Assembly: GCF_022965805.1 (NCBI RefSeq)
Contig: NC_133117.1
Location: forward strand, 10,936,183-11,000,182
Length of the DNA: 64,000 nucleotides
Direction: 5' to 3'
Source of the DNA: Primulina eburnea
Taxonomy: Eukaryota > Streptophyta > Magnoliopsida > Lamiales > Gesneriaceae
The notes under the pieces were generated by a model. That model was given only the letters and a program-made list of their open reading frames with translations. It was not told where the DNA came from and ran no database searches. Numbering within the stretch: the stretch's first letter is position 1; the number at the start of each line of letters is the position of its first letter. Of this stretch, positions 11,497 to 23,310 are shown piece by piece. A program made the position numbers and the translations under genes.

Positions 11497-14162
11497 ACTC
11501 TCTACCCCTTGAAAAGAAATTTCGTCCTCGAAATTCACTTATCCTTGATAAACAAAAACTTTAGACTCTTAATTCTAGAATCCTAATAATCCACGCTTCC
11601 GATGCGCTACTCTGATAAGATAAATATTAAGCTGTCCTTACGTTTCCTCAATCCTGAATAAATTTGTCTACCAAAATCCTCGTTTGTGAATCGCAACTTA
11701 AAACAACTTATGGTAACGTAGTTCTATTCAACCATAGCCCCGAATTTTGACTTATCCCGCAATTCCTCATACTAGAGGTGGATGTCCAAATTTAACGCGC
11801 CTTACTTCCTTATAATATACCCAAGATGTTCATTGACCTATTATATTCCAATATTGAAATCTTAACAGCATCCCTTCTTAACTTTATTGAATTCAAGATA
11901 TGTTAAAGCTTCAAGTCCAAGTATTGGCATTCATGCAGTTCGACTTAGGAGGTCTGAGTAAAACACTTAAAAGTTTAAACCTTATCTCAACCCCATAATA
12001 ATATTAGACTAAGATCCTTGAATCGAATCTTTATCTTACAGCTCCAAACTTACATAACTTAACTATTTAGAAGTGCATCCCAATATGACGTTGTTGTAAA
12101 TTTTAAGTTCGAGTGGTCTTAATCCATAAAACCCAAAATATACGATACCGATCTTCCACCTAAATAATAAAATTATTCTAGCACAAATGACATACTTAAA
12201 CTATTTCATTTTCAATTAGAATAAAGTTGAGACCTAAGACACTGGGACTTTCCTTATTGAAGCGAACGTCGCACCCTTACGTATCCTTAATGCTTAATTA
12301 ATACTAGCGTATAAAACTTAATAAGTTAGCCCATGGTAGCATTAGACTAACTCTAATAAATCAATTTCACTTATAACCCATAGAATTCTAGAATCCACAT
12401 ATCAAGCGTTTAGATTCCTTACTTGATAAAAATCTTAATATTCATCCATTGATAACTTATATTGAACACAACTAATTCCTTTTTGTTTTTATTTCACTCA
12501 AAATTTCCGTATGAACAAATATCCCATAAATTTGAAATTCAAACTTACCTAATCCAAATAGCTTTGATTAAAATAATTCTAATACGCATATCCGTTTAGT
12601 ATCAAGTTTGTTAATAACTTCCAAAATCTCTCAAGACAAAGTGTCTACCTCACCTCTTACGTGCGTCTACCAATTATACTAACCATCATCGTACCCAACT
12701 TTCCTAAAAATTTTAAATTCTCACAAGGTATAATTTAAATGTTAAGATCATGACTAAAACTTGTGACACATCAAACTTATGTTCCCAAAAATTTACTAAC
12801 TCAATGTTTATCCTTATAACTTAACTAACCGATCAAATTTACCTTAAATCGTCATCACTTTAAATCCTTAATTTTCCACAACATGATTTCACTAACGCTT
12901 AAATTTTCATGCCTAAGATTGATTCATCCTACAATGTCTTTGGTTACAATTCATTATAACATTATAATCCAAATATCTAAATATTCTATATTTCTTTCGA
13001 GCCTAAATAACCGAAAATTCCTACCATTTAAACCGTTCAATTCTCACTTGCTACTAGATAAGTTCTCAAATTTCCTAATATTTTAAAATTAATTCTTACT
13101 TTTCTCGAATATCATCCAATTTTTCCCTAAATCTCGAAAATTCCACAATTACCCATGAGTCCTCAGTATTCTAAATTTCATTTTATAGATTTCCTGTATC
13201 ATAAGGTTCAATAGTCTTAAGTTTATTATACCCAAAATTAATTCCCATAACACGTCTTACATTTCTATAAATAATTAAAATCCCAAGTGTTCCTCAAAAG
13301 TTCGCATTTAATCCTTAAAATTTTGAAAATTGCAACATGACACTTACAGTTCTCCAAATTTACATTTCGGCCCTACAACTCTTCGAAATTTGCATCATTG
13401 TCCCCATAAAACTTTCCATCTTTACCTCATTAAACTTTTAGATTCTCGAACTCGAAATTTAATCCCAAAATTTGGTAAATTCGAAAATAGTCCCTTAGAA
13501 TTTTTTTTTTGCACTTAGGTCCTCAAATCATTAGTTATTTCAATTAGTTCCCTAAAATTCTCAATTCATACAATTCCATCCTTAAATCTAACTAGGTAGA
13601 GCATGTATCCTAAATAAATTCTCATAATTAATATTACATTTCATAGGTACTTAAAATCCTCAAATTGTACATTTATAATCCTAAAGATTGTCGTACTCTT
13701 CGAATCGCTATTGCTTATATGAAATCCTCAAAAATTTACTCGACTAGCAACCAAGAACCATTAATAATTTCTTAGAAATTCTACAAGTCTCAAAACCATT
13801 CATAATTTTCAAGATTAAATTATAACCTATAAGGAGGACATCAACACTACTGACCTAAAAATTAATATAGTCAAATCATTTTCAACCTCTCCTAAAGCCC
13901 CATATTCGAATTCTTAGACATGTCCAATTCCAAACGTACCCAACATGCATAATTCCATAATTTATTTTTTTTAATTTAAATAAACACTGAACAATTAAAA
14001 TCTGAACGTAAAAACATTTCATGAAAACATGCTGTTAAAATAATTCATGCTTTAAATAAAATGCGTAAATGTAAAACTTACAGACCGAAGATGTGACTTC
14101 TTGAGCTTCTCGAGAGCAGTAATAGTACAATCCTTAACAAGATCAAAGGCTCTGATACCAAC
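11497..14162 (-). mobile_element. LARD internal domain (non-coding), with primer site and polypurine tract
   Basis: On the minus strand the polypurine tract (AAGGGGTAGAG, 11497-11510) lies directly before the 3' LTR. The usual GAGGACGAAATT phrase stands just upstream. Between the tract and the primer site there is only AT-rich sequence with a strong strand bias and no long frame. The same domain recurs at 22128-26717. The leader next to the primer site matches 41723-41880 of the coding element closely. Confidence 0.85.
14148..14160 (-). other. LARD primer-binding site
   Basis: The minus strand reads TGGTATCAGAGCC, complementary to the initiator-Met tRNA 3' end, two bases after the LTR end at 14163. 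A GTAAGT donor-like site follows at 14081-14076 (minus). Confidence 0.92.
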
Positions 14163-14496
14163 TGTAAAGGCCCGTATTTCGTATTCATAAATATGCGGAA
14201 TTATTAAAAATTTTCTAAATAAATAATTATCTTGTCTCATTTAATTAAAATAAACATGTAAATAATTTTAACTTTAAAATAACAACGGAAGTAAATATTG
14301 TTTTCAACCAACAATTTAAAAATAATTCAACGTAAACATCAATTTAAAAATAATCCAACGTATTAAAACTGAGTTTGAATAATAAAAGGTGCATAAACTA
14401 AATCATGAGGTCCTCGGGTTTACTACTGATGTCCCAAGATCGCTCACTGGTCTCCGCCCGTGGTCTCGACCTCATCAATACCTACAACAATCAAGT

Positions 14497-14516
14497 CTAG
14501 TGAGTCTAAAGACTCA
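14497..14516. repeat. LTR palindrome, copy 4 (LARD 5' LTR)
   Basis: CTAGTGAGTCTAAAGACTCA is the reverse-complement form of the shared dyad and occupies the same place as in the partner LTR. Confidence 0.9.
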
Positions 14517-16287
14517 ACATGTATATATCACTGAATAACAAGTAATATATATCATGAAATCGCATGTAACGTAAAAATAAAGTATCGTAAAGCGTACGAT
14601 GAAAATCGTATCATGAATAATTAAAACTACGTGCATATCTGAAAATTCATACGTAAAAGCTTTGCTCCATAGAGCTCTGTCATAACATATCATAGTTTTC
14701 TGGTAGAGATAATGTTTCTAAGCAAGTGGCCCATAACATAGCGTAATCGTCTGATCAGACTAAACCACAGTATAATGTGTGGTAGAGATCAATCACAGCC
14801 CCTTGGACTGGATGTCCGTACCCATACATAATCATAAATCGGTCGTAATTCACCGGGTGGAGAGGTCCTCGGTTGCGCCTACCGACTTCCAAACCCATAA
14901 ACGTAATGTGGCCACAAGACATATAGCATATATCTCAAAAATAAACATTTTATATTTTTATGCACGTACTATAATTATAACCTTATTTTTACCAGATGAG
15001 TTGGATCGTTCCCAGGCTTGCTGTGACTTAATTCTAATATGTGACACATGCAATAAATCTTAACTTGACAAAAACTTAACAATCGAACTAAAAACGAGAC
15101 GATTAGAACCAATAACTTGATTTTTAATCATGGCTTCGTACCAACCCGAACCAACATTAAACCGACGTTTAACCATGATTAAAATACCCCAAACATACTG
15201 AAAAATATGCATAATGACTGTAAAACACGAAAATGGGTGAAAGGAATCCAAAAACATAAAACACTCTTTCGAGAGTCATTTTGGCACCTTTCACCGTAAA
15301 TTCTCGTACGACCTCTAAACTGGACCAAATCACGAACGGCCAAAAACTTGACTTTAATAACTTTGTAAGGTAGTGTCCAGTCCAAGTCCATTGGCTAAAA
15401 GCCAACCAAGAACTCAAACCACCTCCTAAACCACGACACAAAGTTTCTGTCAAAAAGGCAGCAGTAACAGCTTGTGTCTTTTGTAGTGTAAATCCTGAAT
15501 TTTATGAATCTGGGCTTGGACCACCGCCCAAGGACTCTTACCAACATCCTAAGGCATGGCTTGGACCATGGCTAAGGGCTAAAAGCAAACCACAAACCAA
15601 GCAAATACTTATGTCATTCCAAAGCTCCTACCGAGAACCTAAATTCTGTGCATTGTGATGTGTTTGTAATTTTTGCTGTCTTGGCTCGTTCCAGTGGCTG
15701 TATGGTCAACCATGGCTCGATCTAGACATGATGGAGTGTTGTATGAACCATGGATATGGGCTACAAGCCAGCCACAGCCCATCCCAACACCTCAAAACCG
15801 AAGTTACTCACGCAAACAAGAAACAGAAAATATTTGAGTGATGCTTGTGTTGTTGTTTTAATAATCCGATGGAACCATGAACCAAGCTTTGAAAGGACAC
15901 CTTGGTCACGTCCTAGACATGATATGGAAGGGTTCTAACCATGGCTACAGTCCCTAGGACAACCATGATTTGAACTCTCACCCAAAACAACCAAATGATA
16001 AAACCTTGACTCCAATTCTGCACTTAAGGGAAAAGTTGTTGTCATTTATCTGTTTATGCGTGTATGGGCTTGAACCATTGAACCAAAAACACCCTAACAC
16101 ATTCTAATTCATGCCTAGTAGCAGCCATGTGAGCCTGGAACCGAAGCAGCACCCTGTAATCAACAAAACATCTCAAACCGTGAAGTTGGAAACAAAAGAG
16201 TTTATAAAAATCTGTGCAGATTTTTTTGAAAATGTTGCTGCCACAAATTCGTTTTGCCTCATGAATCTTGAACTTATAATGTTTAAA

Positions 16288-16297
16288 AATATTTATA
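16288..16297 (-). promoter_or_regulatory. TATA box of LARD 5' LTR
   Basis: The minus strand reads TATAAATATT, the same as in the 3' LTR. As part of the 5' LTR this copy would drive the element's transcript. Confidence 0.55.
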
Positions 16298-17378
16298 GGA
16301 CTTGATTAAAGAGAATAGAAACAACATATACATGCCTGGAATTTTTTTTGACACAAAACAAATCAATACAACGAGGACGAGCGGCGGAACCGAGTTGGAT
16401 TCTCTTCTTATTTTCTGCTGCTATACTCGATTACTTTAGCTGCTGTTATCACGTTTCTAAGCTGCTAAATCTGATATGTTTCGAAGCTCATGGTTGTAGG
16501 GAAGGTAAAGGATGAGGGTGAATGATATAGGAGGTGTTAAAGATGCTATAATACACATTAAGTTGTTGGTTACAAGTCAAGAGTTTGAATGGGTTTGAAA
16601 TGATTCTCCTTCCTTGTTGCCATGAGTTTTGTTCTTATTATTCCTACTGAACGTGCACTATAATTTGCTAAGGTAATGGTTTGAGGAAAAATTATGTGAA
16701 TTATAGTGTTTGAATTTATTTATTTGTGAATTAAAATGGTCAAAGGAATGAACACACCATGAAGTCTCATTATAGGTACTTTGAAAGGAAATGTTACTAC
16801 ACCTTTGAATTGTATTGACCAAATTCCAACTTATTTTGAATGGTATTTTATGGTTTAAATTTGCATTTTAATTGTTTAAGATTTTAAACCTCAAATATAT
16901 ATATTGTAATGCATTAAACAATTAATTTAGTTTAGAATATTGCATGGCATTCATGACTTCAAATTTAAATGCTTAAAGGCTATGTTTACTTTCTTGAATA
17001 TTTTATACCTAGATTAATTCACCTTCATTTGTTCACATATTTTAATTTAAGCCTTAATTAAATATTGAACCTAAAAGAATTTATTTAACAACTTAGCTCT
17101 AATTAATTTAAATAAATCCTAAAACATTTTATTTCTTTGAATTAAATTATTCTTTGACAAAAATTAAATTCAGGAATATTTTCTTATTATTAATCTTATC
17201 TCTAATCTCCAAACTCCGGTCCGGCCTCTCGTATTTATCCTGAAAAGCTAAAACTAAACATCTACTTTTAAAATAAATAAAATACTTCATATATTCATAA
17301 AAATTCATTTTTAGTTTAAATAACAGAAATTATGCATGGCTTATACGTAATCTGATTTTTTTCGGGTTCTACACTTTA

Positions 17379-18135
17379 GCTCCTGATAGAAGTAATCAGA
17401 GCTCCTAGAGCGTCAGCTGGCTTGATCTTATGAGTGTGGATTCTTGATCAACTGCGGAGGTACAGTCTTCTCAGAGTCACTGGTTGTCAAAAACATTTTT
17501 CTCTTTGATATTGGAGGAGCAACTACTTTGGGCTTAGCAGTTTTCTTCGTTTTAACAACTGCCATATTGGATTGAATATTTGAGGTATTGTAGATCTTGA
17601 ATTTAGTAATTTTTGAGGTGGATTCCAGAGGGAGCCCAGAGTCCTCAATCAGTTTGCTCAGCTGTGGAGAAAACCCTTTGACTGCTTCGTAGATTGCATC
17701 ATGTTCTTCAATAAATTGAACAAAATTTATGACCAGTTCATCTTGATTCCTTTAACTATCGCGGTGTTCATTTGAAACTTCTCCAATGTCAAGGCGGCAT
17801 AGGAACCAGCCTTCGCCAAGATGCCTTTGGCAGCAATATCTATCAGTAATTGATATTATGACTTCAGTTCTCTCTTCACCTATAACACTTTGATAATTTG
17901 CCCACTGGATGAGAGTAGGGTTTGCATCTCTTCAATTTCAAAAGCAGCTACTTTTGAAAAGATTGAAAGTCCTTTAGCTGCCAGTTGGAACAGATTGCTG
18001 AGGAAATCTTCATCAACAACCATGGAGTGATTGTTGATTGTCATCTGATTCTTTCCATCATCAGATACAGAGCTGGACTTGTAGACTGATAAAAGCTCTG
18101 GTGAATAATTTTCTTGAGTAGCCAGCCCCAAGAAA
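17379..18135 (-). pseudogene. Extra ORF copy A, N-terminal domain region
   Basis: The minus-strand frame 18131-17880 aligns with copy B around 39900-39640. Both share an (F)LGL start, an acidic D-E-D/E-F stretch, an xNLxQLxxxGL segment, and EIEEMQT against DIEEMQT. The region down to 17379 continues with a basic region (KKTAK...) like that of copy B. Its start is missing because a gypsy LTR abuts at 18136. Function unknown. The conserved N-terminal domain matches an uncharacterised plant family as I recall it. Confidence 0.6.
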
Positions 18136-19800
18136 TGTCACGCCCCGAGACCGAGGCATCGGTGACATTCGGCATTGTTTAATAACAATAAACCTCGTAG
18201 CCAAAACCAGTCTTTTTCATAAATAAATATTGTCTTTTACAATGACAAAGGAATAAAAATTACATCAATAATGTTGCGGAAGCGAAATATAAAAATTGTA
18301 ATACTAAGAGTAAACGAATGATATTCAGTACTTTGATCTTGTTTCCAACCCCAAAACGTTTCATGTTCTTCATTGTTCAGCTGTTCCTCATTCTTATCTG
18401 AAGAGATATGTAAGAGGTGAGCATTTCGGGAAACACTCAGCAAGTGAGGGTCGATTGATTATCACAAATACATATAGAGATAGATTTTAAATCCATAATG
18501 TAAACAAATTTTCAAAACTTATTAAATCGACTTTATCATATCAGAACATTAATAGAATTGGAATCAAATGTGAAATGGAGCTTATCAGAACAAATCAAAA
18601 AACATCAAATCAGAACAAACAAAACACTGTTATTCATCTCGTTCACCATGGTCAAATTGTCTCCCATATGTTAGTCCTCTAAGAGGCGAGGCTAGAACAC
18701 AGTTTTATACTCATTGATCGGGGCCAGACAGAATTTACTATCGTCAACTCGAATACTAACAGAGTATTACATAATCGGATTCATCAAACAACACTTATCA
18801 GAATTGTGAATGGAATCAGCAGAATCAAAGAAAATCGAGACCCAAATGAACATATTTTACATCGATAGAGATTTTAAAATATATTATAACAGTTTTCAAA
18901 ATTATTAAACTCACATATAAGCATGTCATGAAATAATTTTACAAAATTTACAAAGAAATACATAACAAAATCCAACATACCATTTGAAGTTGTGGTTCTT
19001 GATTCTTGAACGAAGACTTGGCCGAACAAGGATAACTTCTTGGGCGTGAATTGGGTACTGTCTTGAGTTGGTTTTGAACGAAATTTTTTAGCAGAATTTC
19101 CCCTTGGGTATCCCTTAGTTTCTACCTGAAACAGACTAGAACAAAAACTCCTTTCTTGCTTGAGATTGGCCGACAATTTGGGATTTTTGGGAGCGTACTT
19201 TTGTGCCTTTCTTCAGCATGTGGTGTGGTATTTATAGTCTGAAAGTGGCTGCTGAAATTACCTACATTCAGCCAAATTTTTTACCCTCCAAGGGCCCAAG
19301 AATGATGGTCCAAGTAGCCTCCAAATGGTCAAAATCTATCAAAAACCAAGGGTCATTTTGGTGTACTCAAAATGTCGCTCCTTACACATTGATTATGTCC
19401 CATTTTTAGCTCATCTCTCCACTGAATTTTTGTCTACTTTAGGACAAGTATCAGTGAGCTTTCTTGAGCTGAGAGTTTAAGCCCATGAGCTAGGAGTTTC
19501 CTCCCAAACAATCAATGAGCTTACTTGAGCTGAGGGTTTTAGCTTATGAGTTAAGGGTTTTTCTCCAGAATCAATGAGCTTCCTTGAGCTAATGGTTTTA
19601 GCTTGTGAGCTAAAGGTTTCCTCTTCCAAGTGACGTACCCTTTCATGTTTTTGAATTGCCTCGACTTCTTTTTGAGCTACTTTCCGAGCTTTTGAGCGGA
19701 AAATTTACGTATATTGTTGAGTTTCTTTAATTAGAAGTTTTGGATTTAAAAATTTGGATTTCATTTCTTACATGATTTGCTTCGAAAATCCGGATCCTCA
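18136..19800 (-). mobile_element. 3' LTR, family C
   Basis: On the minus strand it begins TGAGGATCCGG at 19800 and ends GGGGCGTGACA at 18136, matching the ends of the 26718-28407 LTR. It is 1665 bases long. Confidence 0.85.
19229..19236 (-). promoter_or_regulatory. TATA box in family C LTR
   Basis: The minus strand reads TATAAATA, in the same part of the LTR as the TATAAATAG at 27236-27244 of the sister LTR. Confidence 0.55.
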
Positions 19801-19818
19801 CATGCCACCCTCCTTATT
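19801..19818 (-). other. Polypurine tract, family C
   Basis: The minus strand reads AATAAGGAGGGTGGCATG directly before the LTR start at 19800. It is preceded by the CGAGGACGAAAC phrase typical of plant gypsy elements. Confidence 0.75.
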
Positions 19819-19861
19819 GGATGTTTCGTCCTCGAAACTTGAGTTTGCTTAATCTTTTTAA

Positions 19862-22104
19862 AGATAGTGATACAAGGTGCACATCTTATCCTCTAGCTCT
19901 CATGTTGATTCTCGCTCAGTAAGGTTTGACCATTGTACTTGTACTTACGGAATGTTCCGGTGTCATTACACTTGTTCTTTTTTTTTCCACTATACGGATA
20001 GGGACCTCTTCGTATTTAAGTTCTTCATTCAGGTTGTCGTCGAGTAGCAGGGATGCTACCTTGAGAATATGACTCAAGTCAGGAATGTATCTTCTTATCT
20101 GCAAAACGTGGAAGACGTTGTGGATTCTTGACATGTCCGGCGACAAGGCTAGTCGATAAGCTAGGGTTCGAACTCTTTCAAGAATCTCGAAGTGTCTGAT
20201 GTTTCTTGGGTTTAATTTTCCGGATTTGGTGAAGCGGACTACTCCCTTCATAGGTTAAACCTTGTCATAAGACTTTTCACCGACTTCGAACTCTAACGGT
20301 CTTCTTTTCAAGTCAGCGCAGCTCTTTCGTCGATCTTGTGCTGCCTTGAGTTTATCCCAGATGATAACTATTTTATCAACAGTTACTTGAACAGTTCAGG
20401 TACCATGATAGCTTTCTGTTCGATTTCAATACTTCCATGATAATTATTGTTATCGGAAAATTCAATCAAAGGGGGGTGTTTCTTCAATTTCCTATGAAGT
20501 CTATGGCACATGCCCTAAGAATATCTTCGAGAACCTATATTTTTATTCTCAGTTTGTCCATCAGTTTGGGATTGACAATCCGTGTTGAAAGTGATCCTGG
20601 TACCCATAGCTTCCTGAAAACATTTCCAAAATTGGAAAGAATTTTGGGTCTCTATTGGACAAAATGCTTGCCGTAACACTATGTAGTCCTTTTGGCTTAG
20701 CGCATCAGCTATCTTGTTAGCCTTAGGTCATAATCTTTCAATAGTTTGATCCACCGTCTTTGCCTCATGTTTAGTTCCTTTTGTGTGAACAGTATTTGAG
20801 GCTTTGATGATCAATAAATACCTCACATTTGGTACCAAAGAATTTGATTTTATGGATCTTTCGAACAAATACAATTGTGGCTAATTCAATATCATGTGTT
20901 GGATAATTTTGCTCACATGGTTTAAATTTCTTCGATCCATAGGAAATTACTTGCCCTTCTTGAATATGAACACATCACAATCCTCATTCGATGAATCATT
21001 GTAAATTGTGAAATTCCTGCCTTATCCGTTAAGTACTAATTATGGCATAGAAGCGAGTTTCTTTTTGAGGATCTAAAAAGTCTTCTCTCCAATTAAATTT
21101 AGATTTCTTCGGAATGAGTTTGCTGAGCTGAAGAAAATCCTTCAACACATTTTCTTAGTAGCCAACTCATCACATAAAGTTTTGAATTTATATTCCAGTT
21201 TTCGGTCACGGCCAGTGTCTCCACATTCTTGTGACCCACTAATATGCCCTTTCAGAGATTATATAACCCAGAAATGTGACGTTTTTTAGTCAAAATTCAC
21301 GTTTCTTAAATTTATTATATAATTTTTTCTCTGAGCATCTGAAGAGTAAGACGAAGATCTTCCTTGCCGTCTTCCTCACTTGTTGAATATGCAAGAATAT
21401 CATCAATAAATACTACCACAAACTTGTCGAGGAATTTCTTGAACACTCTATTCATAAGGCCTATGAATGCTGCTGGAGCATTGGTCAGACCAAAAGGTAT
21501 TATCTGAACTCATAATGTCCATACCCTTTACTTTTTAAGATTGTTTTAGGAATATCCTCTGCTTTCGCCTTTAGTTGTGGTAGCATGACCTTAGATCAAG
21601 CTTTGAAAAGATCTTAGCTCCTTTTAACTGATTGAAAAGGTCGTCTATTATTTAAAGATGACATTTGTTCTTGATCTTATTGACCTCTTTGTAGATCGAC
21701 ACACTATCTTGTACCTTCATCATTCTTCTGTACCAATAAGATTGAAGCTCCCCAAGGAGAGGCACTTGGTCTGATTTGTTTTTGTCTAACAAATCTTGGA
21801 ATCGATCTTTTAGCTCCTTGAGTTCATCTGAAGCCATTCGCCAGGGATCCATAGATTTTAGTGTAGCACGAGCTTTCAAGCTACTTTCGAATTATACTTC
21901 ACAATCTAAGATATTTCAAAGTAACGCTTCCGGAGCTCTCGTACCACATGAATATTTTATATCTTGAGTTCAGTTCCTTCTTTTGCTTCTCTCATTAATG
22001 CTAGTTAGACTTCTTCGCCATACTCCATGGCTTTCTAGGTCTGAGAAGTAGAAAGGAATGATTTATGTTCTTTATCCTTGGCATGAAATAAGATTTATTC
22101 TTGG
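19862..22104 (-). pseudogene. Gypsy pol remnant (RT, RNase H, integrase C-terminus)
   Basis: In minus-strand order, RT is recognisable from ELKDRFQDLLDKN near 21790 through YKEVNKIKNK near 21670 to NAPAAF near 21470. The active-site segment FIDDILAYS lies at about 21420-21370. RNase H keeps MRQRRW near 20760. The integrase C-terminus keeps a GPY/F-like MKGVVRFTKSGKLNP segment (20251-19916), in which the expected GPFE motif reads RHFE. The middle of integrase is missing and several frameshifts and stops break the frame. The protein is dead. Confidence 0.8.
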
Positions 22105-22127
22105 ACCTTTAGATTTTCGGGACGTTA
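22105..22127 (-). mobile_element. 23-base remnant of an LTR start
   Basis: On the minus strand this is TGTAACGTCCCGAAAATCT..., the first bases of a family A type LTR, cut off at 22105 where the gypsy pol fragment begins. Confidence 0.65.
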
Positions 22128-23310
22128 CAACTACCCCATTTAAATTGAATTTCGTCCCCAAAATTCGCTTGTCCTCAATAATAAAAAAGTTTAGACTCTT
22201 AATTTTAGTATCCCAATAATCCACGCTTACGCTGCGCTACTGTGATATAAAATAAGTGTTAAGATGTCCTTATGTCTCCTCAATCATAATTAAATTTCCT
22301 TCCAAAATCCTCGTTTGCGAATCGCAAATTAAAACAACTTATGGTGACTTAGTTCTATTCTACTATGACCACAAAATTTGATTTTTCTCAAAATTCTCAA
22401 TATTAGAAATGGCAGTCCAAACTTATTGTGTCTTAGTTTCTTATACTATACCTAGGATGTTCATTGACCTATTATATTAGTATTTACGCAGTTCAACTTA
22501 AGAAACCTTAGCACCAAAATTTACTGATCGACTTCTATCCTTGGTAATACACTTAAAAGTCGAACCTTACTTCAATCCCATAAAAATATTAGCCTAAGAT
22601 CCTTGAATCGAATCTTTATCTTACGGCACCAAACTTATGTAACTTACTATTTACAAGTACATCTTGGATGTAAAATTGTTGCAAATCTTAAACCTCAAAT
22701 AACGTTAATCCATAAAACCCAATTATACAATATTGATATTCTACCTATATATTAAAGCCCTAAATGCTTAAACTATTTCTCTCCCAATTACAATATAGTT
22801 GAGTTCTAAGGCCCTTGGACTTTCCTCATTGAAACGAATGTCGTATTCTTACGTATCCTCAATGCTTAATACATACTAGCGTATAAAACTTATTAAGTCA
22901 TCTCATGGTAGCCTTAGACTAACTCTAATAAATCAACTTGACTTATACCCCCATAGAGTTCTATAATCCCCATATAAAAGTTTTAGATTTGTTACTCGAT
23001 AAAAATCTTAATATTCGTTCGTTGGTTACCTATGTTGAACACCACTAATTCCCTTTTTTTTTAATCTCACCCAACAATTTCGTATGAAAACCTATTTCAT
23101 AAACTTGAATTCAATCTTACGCAACCCAAATAGTCTTAGATAACATAATTCCAACACACATATCTACTCAATCCTAAGTTCCTTAATGACTTTCAAAAAT
23201 TCCTCAAAACATGTTGTCTAACCCAATTCTTACTTGCTTCAATCAAATAACCTAACCATCCGTTATACCCATCTTTCTAGGAAAATTTAACCATAGCACA
23301 GTATAATTTT
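22128..23310 (-). mobile_element. Non-coding internal domain remnant, left piece
   Basis: This matches the LARD internal domain from 11503 onward in the same orientation, beginning with a polypurine tract (minus AAATGGGGTAGT) and the GACGAAATT phrase. There is no coding sequence. The piece is interrupted at 23310 by a solo LTR and resumes at 25883. Confidence 0.75.

Larger units (their letters stand above)
8470..17373 (-). mobile_element. Complete non-autonomous LTR retrotransposon (LARD), family B
   Basis: Two long LTRs (8470-11496 and 14163-17373) flank a 2666-base internal domain without gag or pol. The element reads on the minus strand. LTRs begin TGTAGAACCC and end CCTTTACA, the primer site is next to the upper LTR, and the polypurine tract is next to the lower one. 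The flanks CTTTA (8465-8469) and CTTTA (17374-17378) form a perfect target duplication inside extra ORF copy A. The LTRs are nearly identical over long stretches, which suggests a fairly recent insertion. Large LTRs without coding capacity fit the LARD class. Its likely protein donor is a relative of 40411-43556, which shares the LTR ends and leader. Confidence 0.93.
14163..17373 (-). mobile_element. LARD 5' LTR
   Basis: This is the upper-coordinate LTR copy (3211 bases), next to the primer site, so it is the 5' LTR. The extra stretch near 15470-15682 accounts for most of the length difference from its partner. Confidence 0.92.
18136..22104 (-). mobile_element. Truncated Ty3/gypsy element, family C, minus strand
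   Basis: The fragment comprises a 3' LTR (18136-19800), a polypurine tract and a decayed pol running back through integrase C-terminus, RNase H and RT to 22104, where it stops at unrelated LTR DNA. It is a sister of the plus-strand element 26718-34190, with homologous LTRs and integrase ends. The 5' half is absent. Confidence 0.85.
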
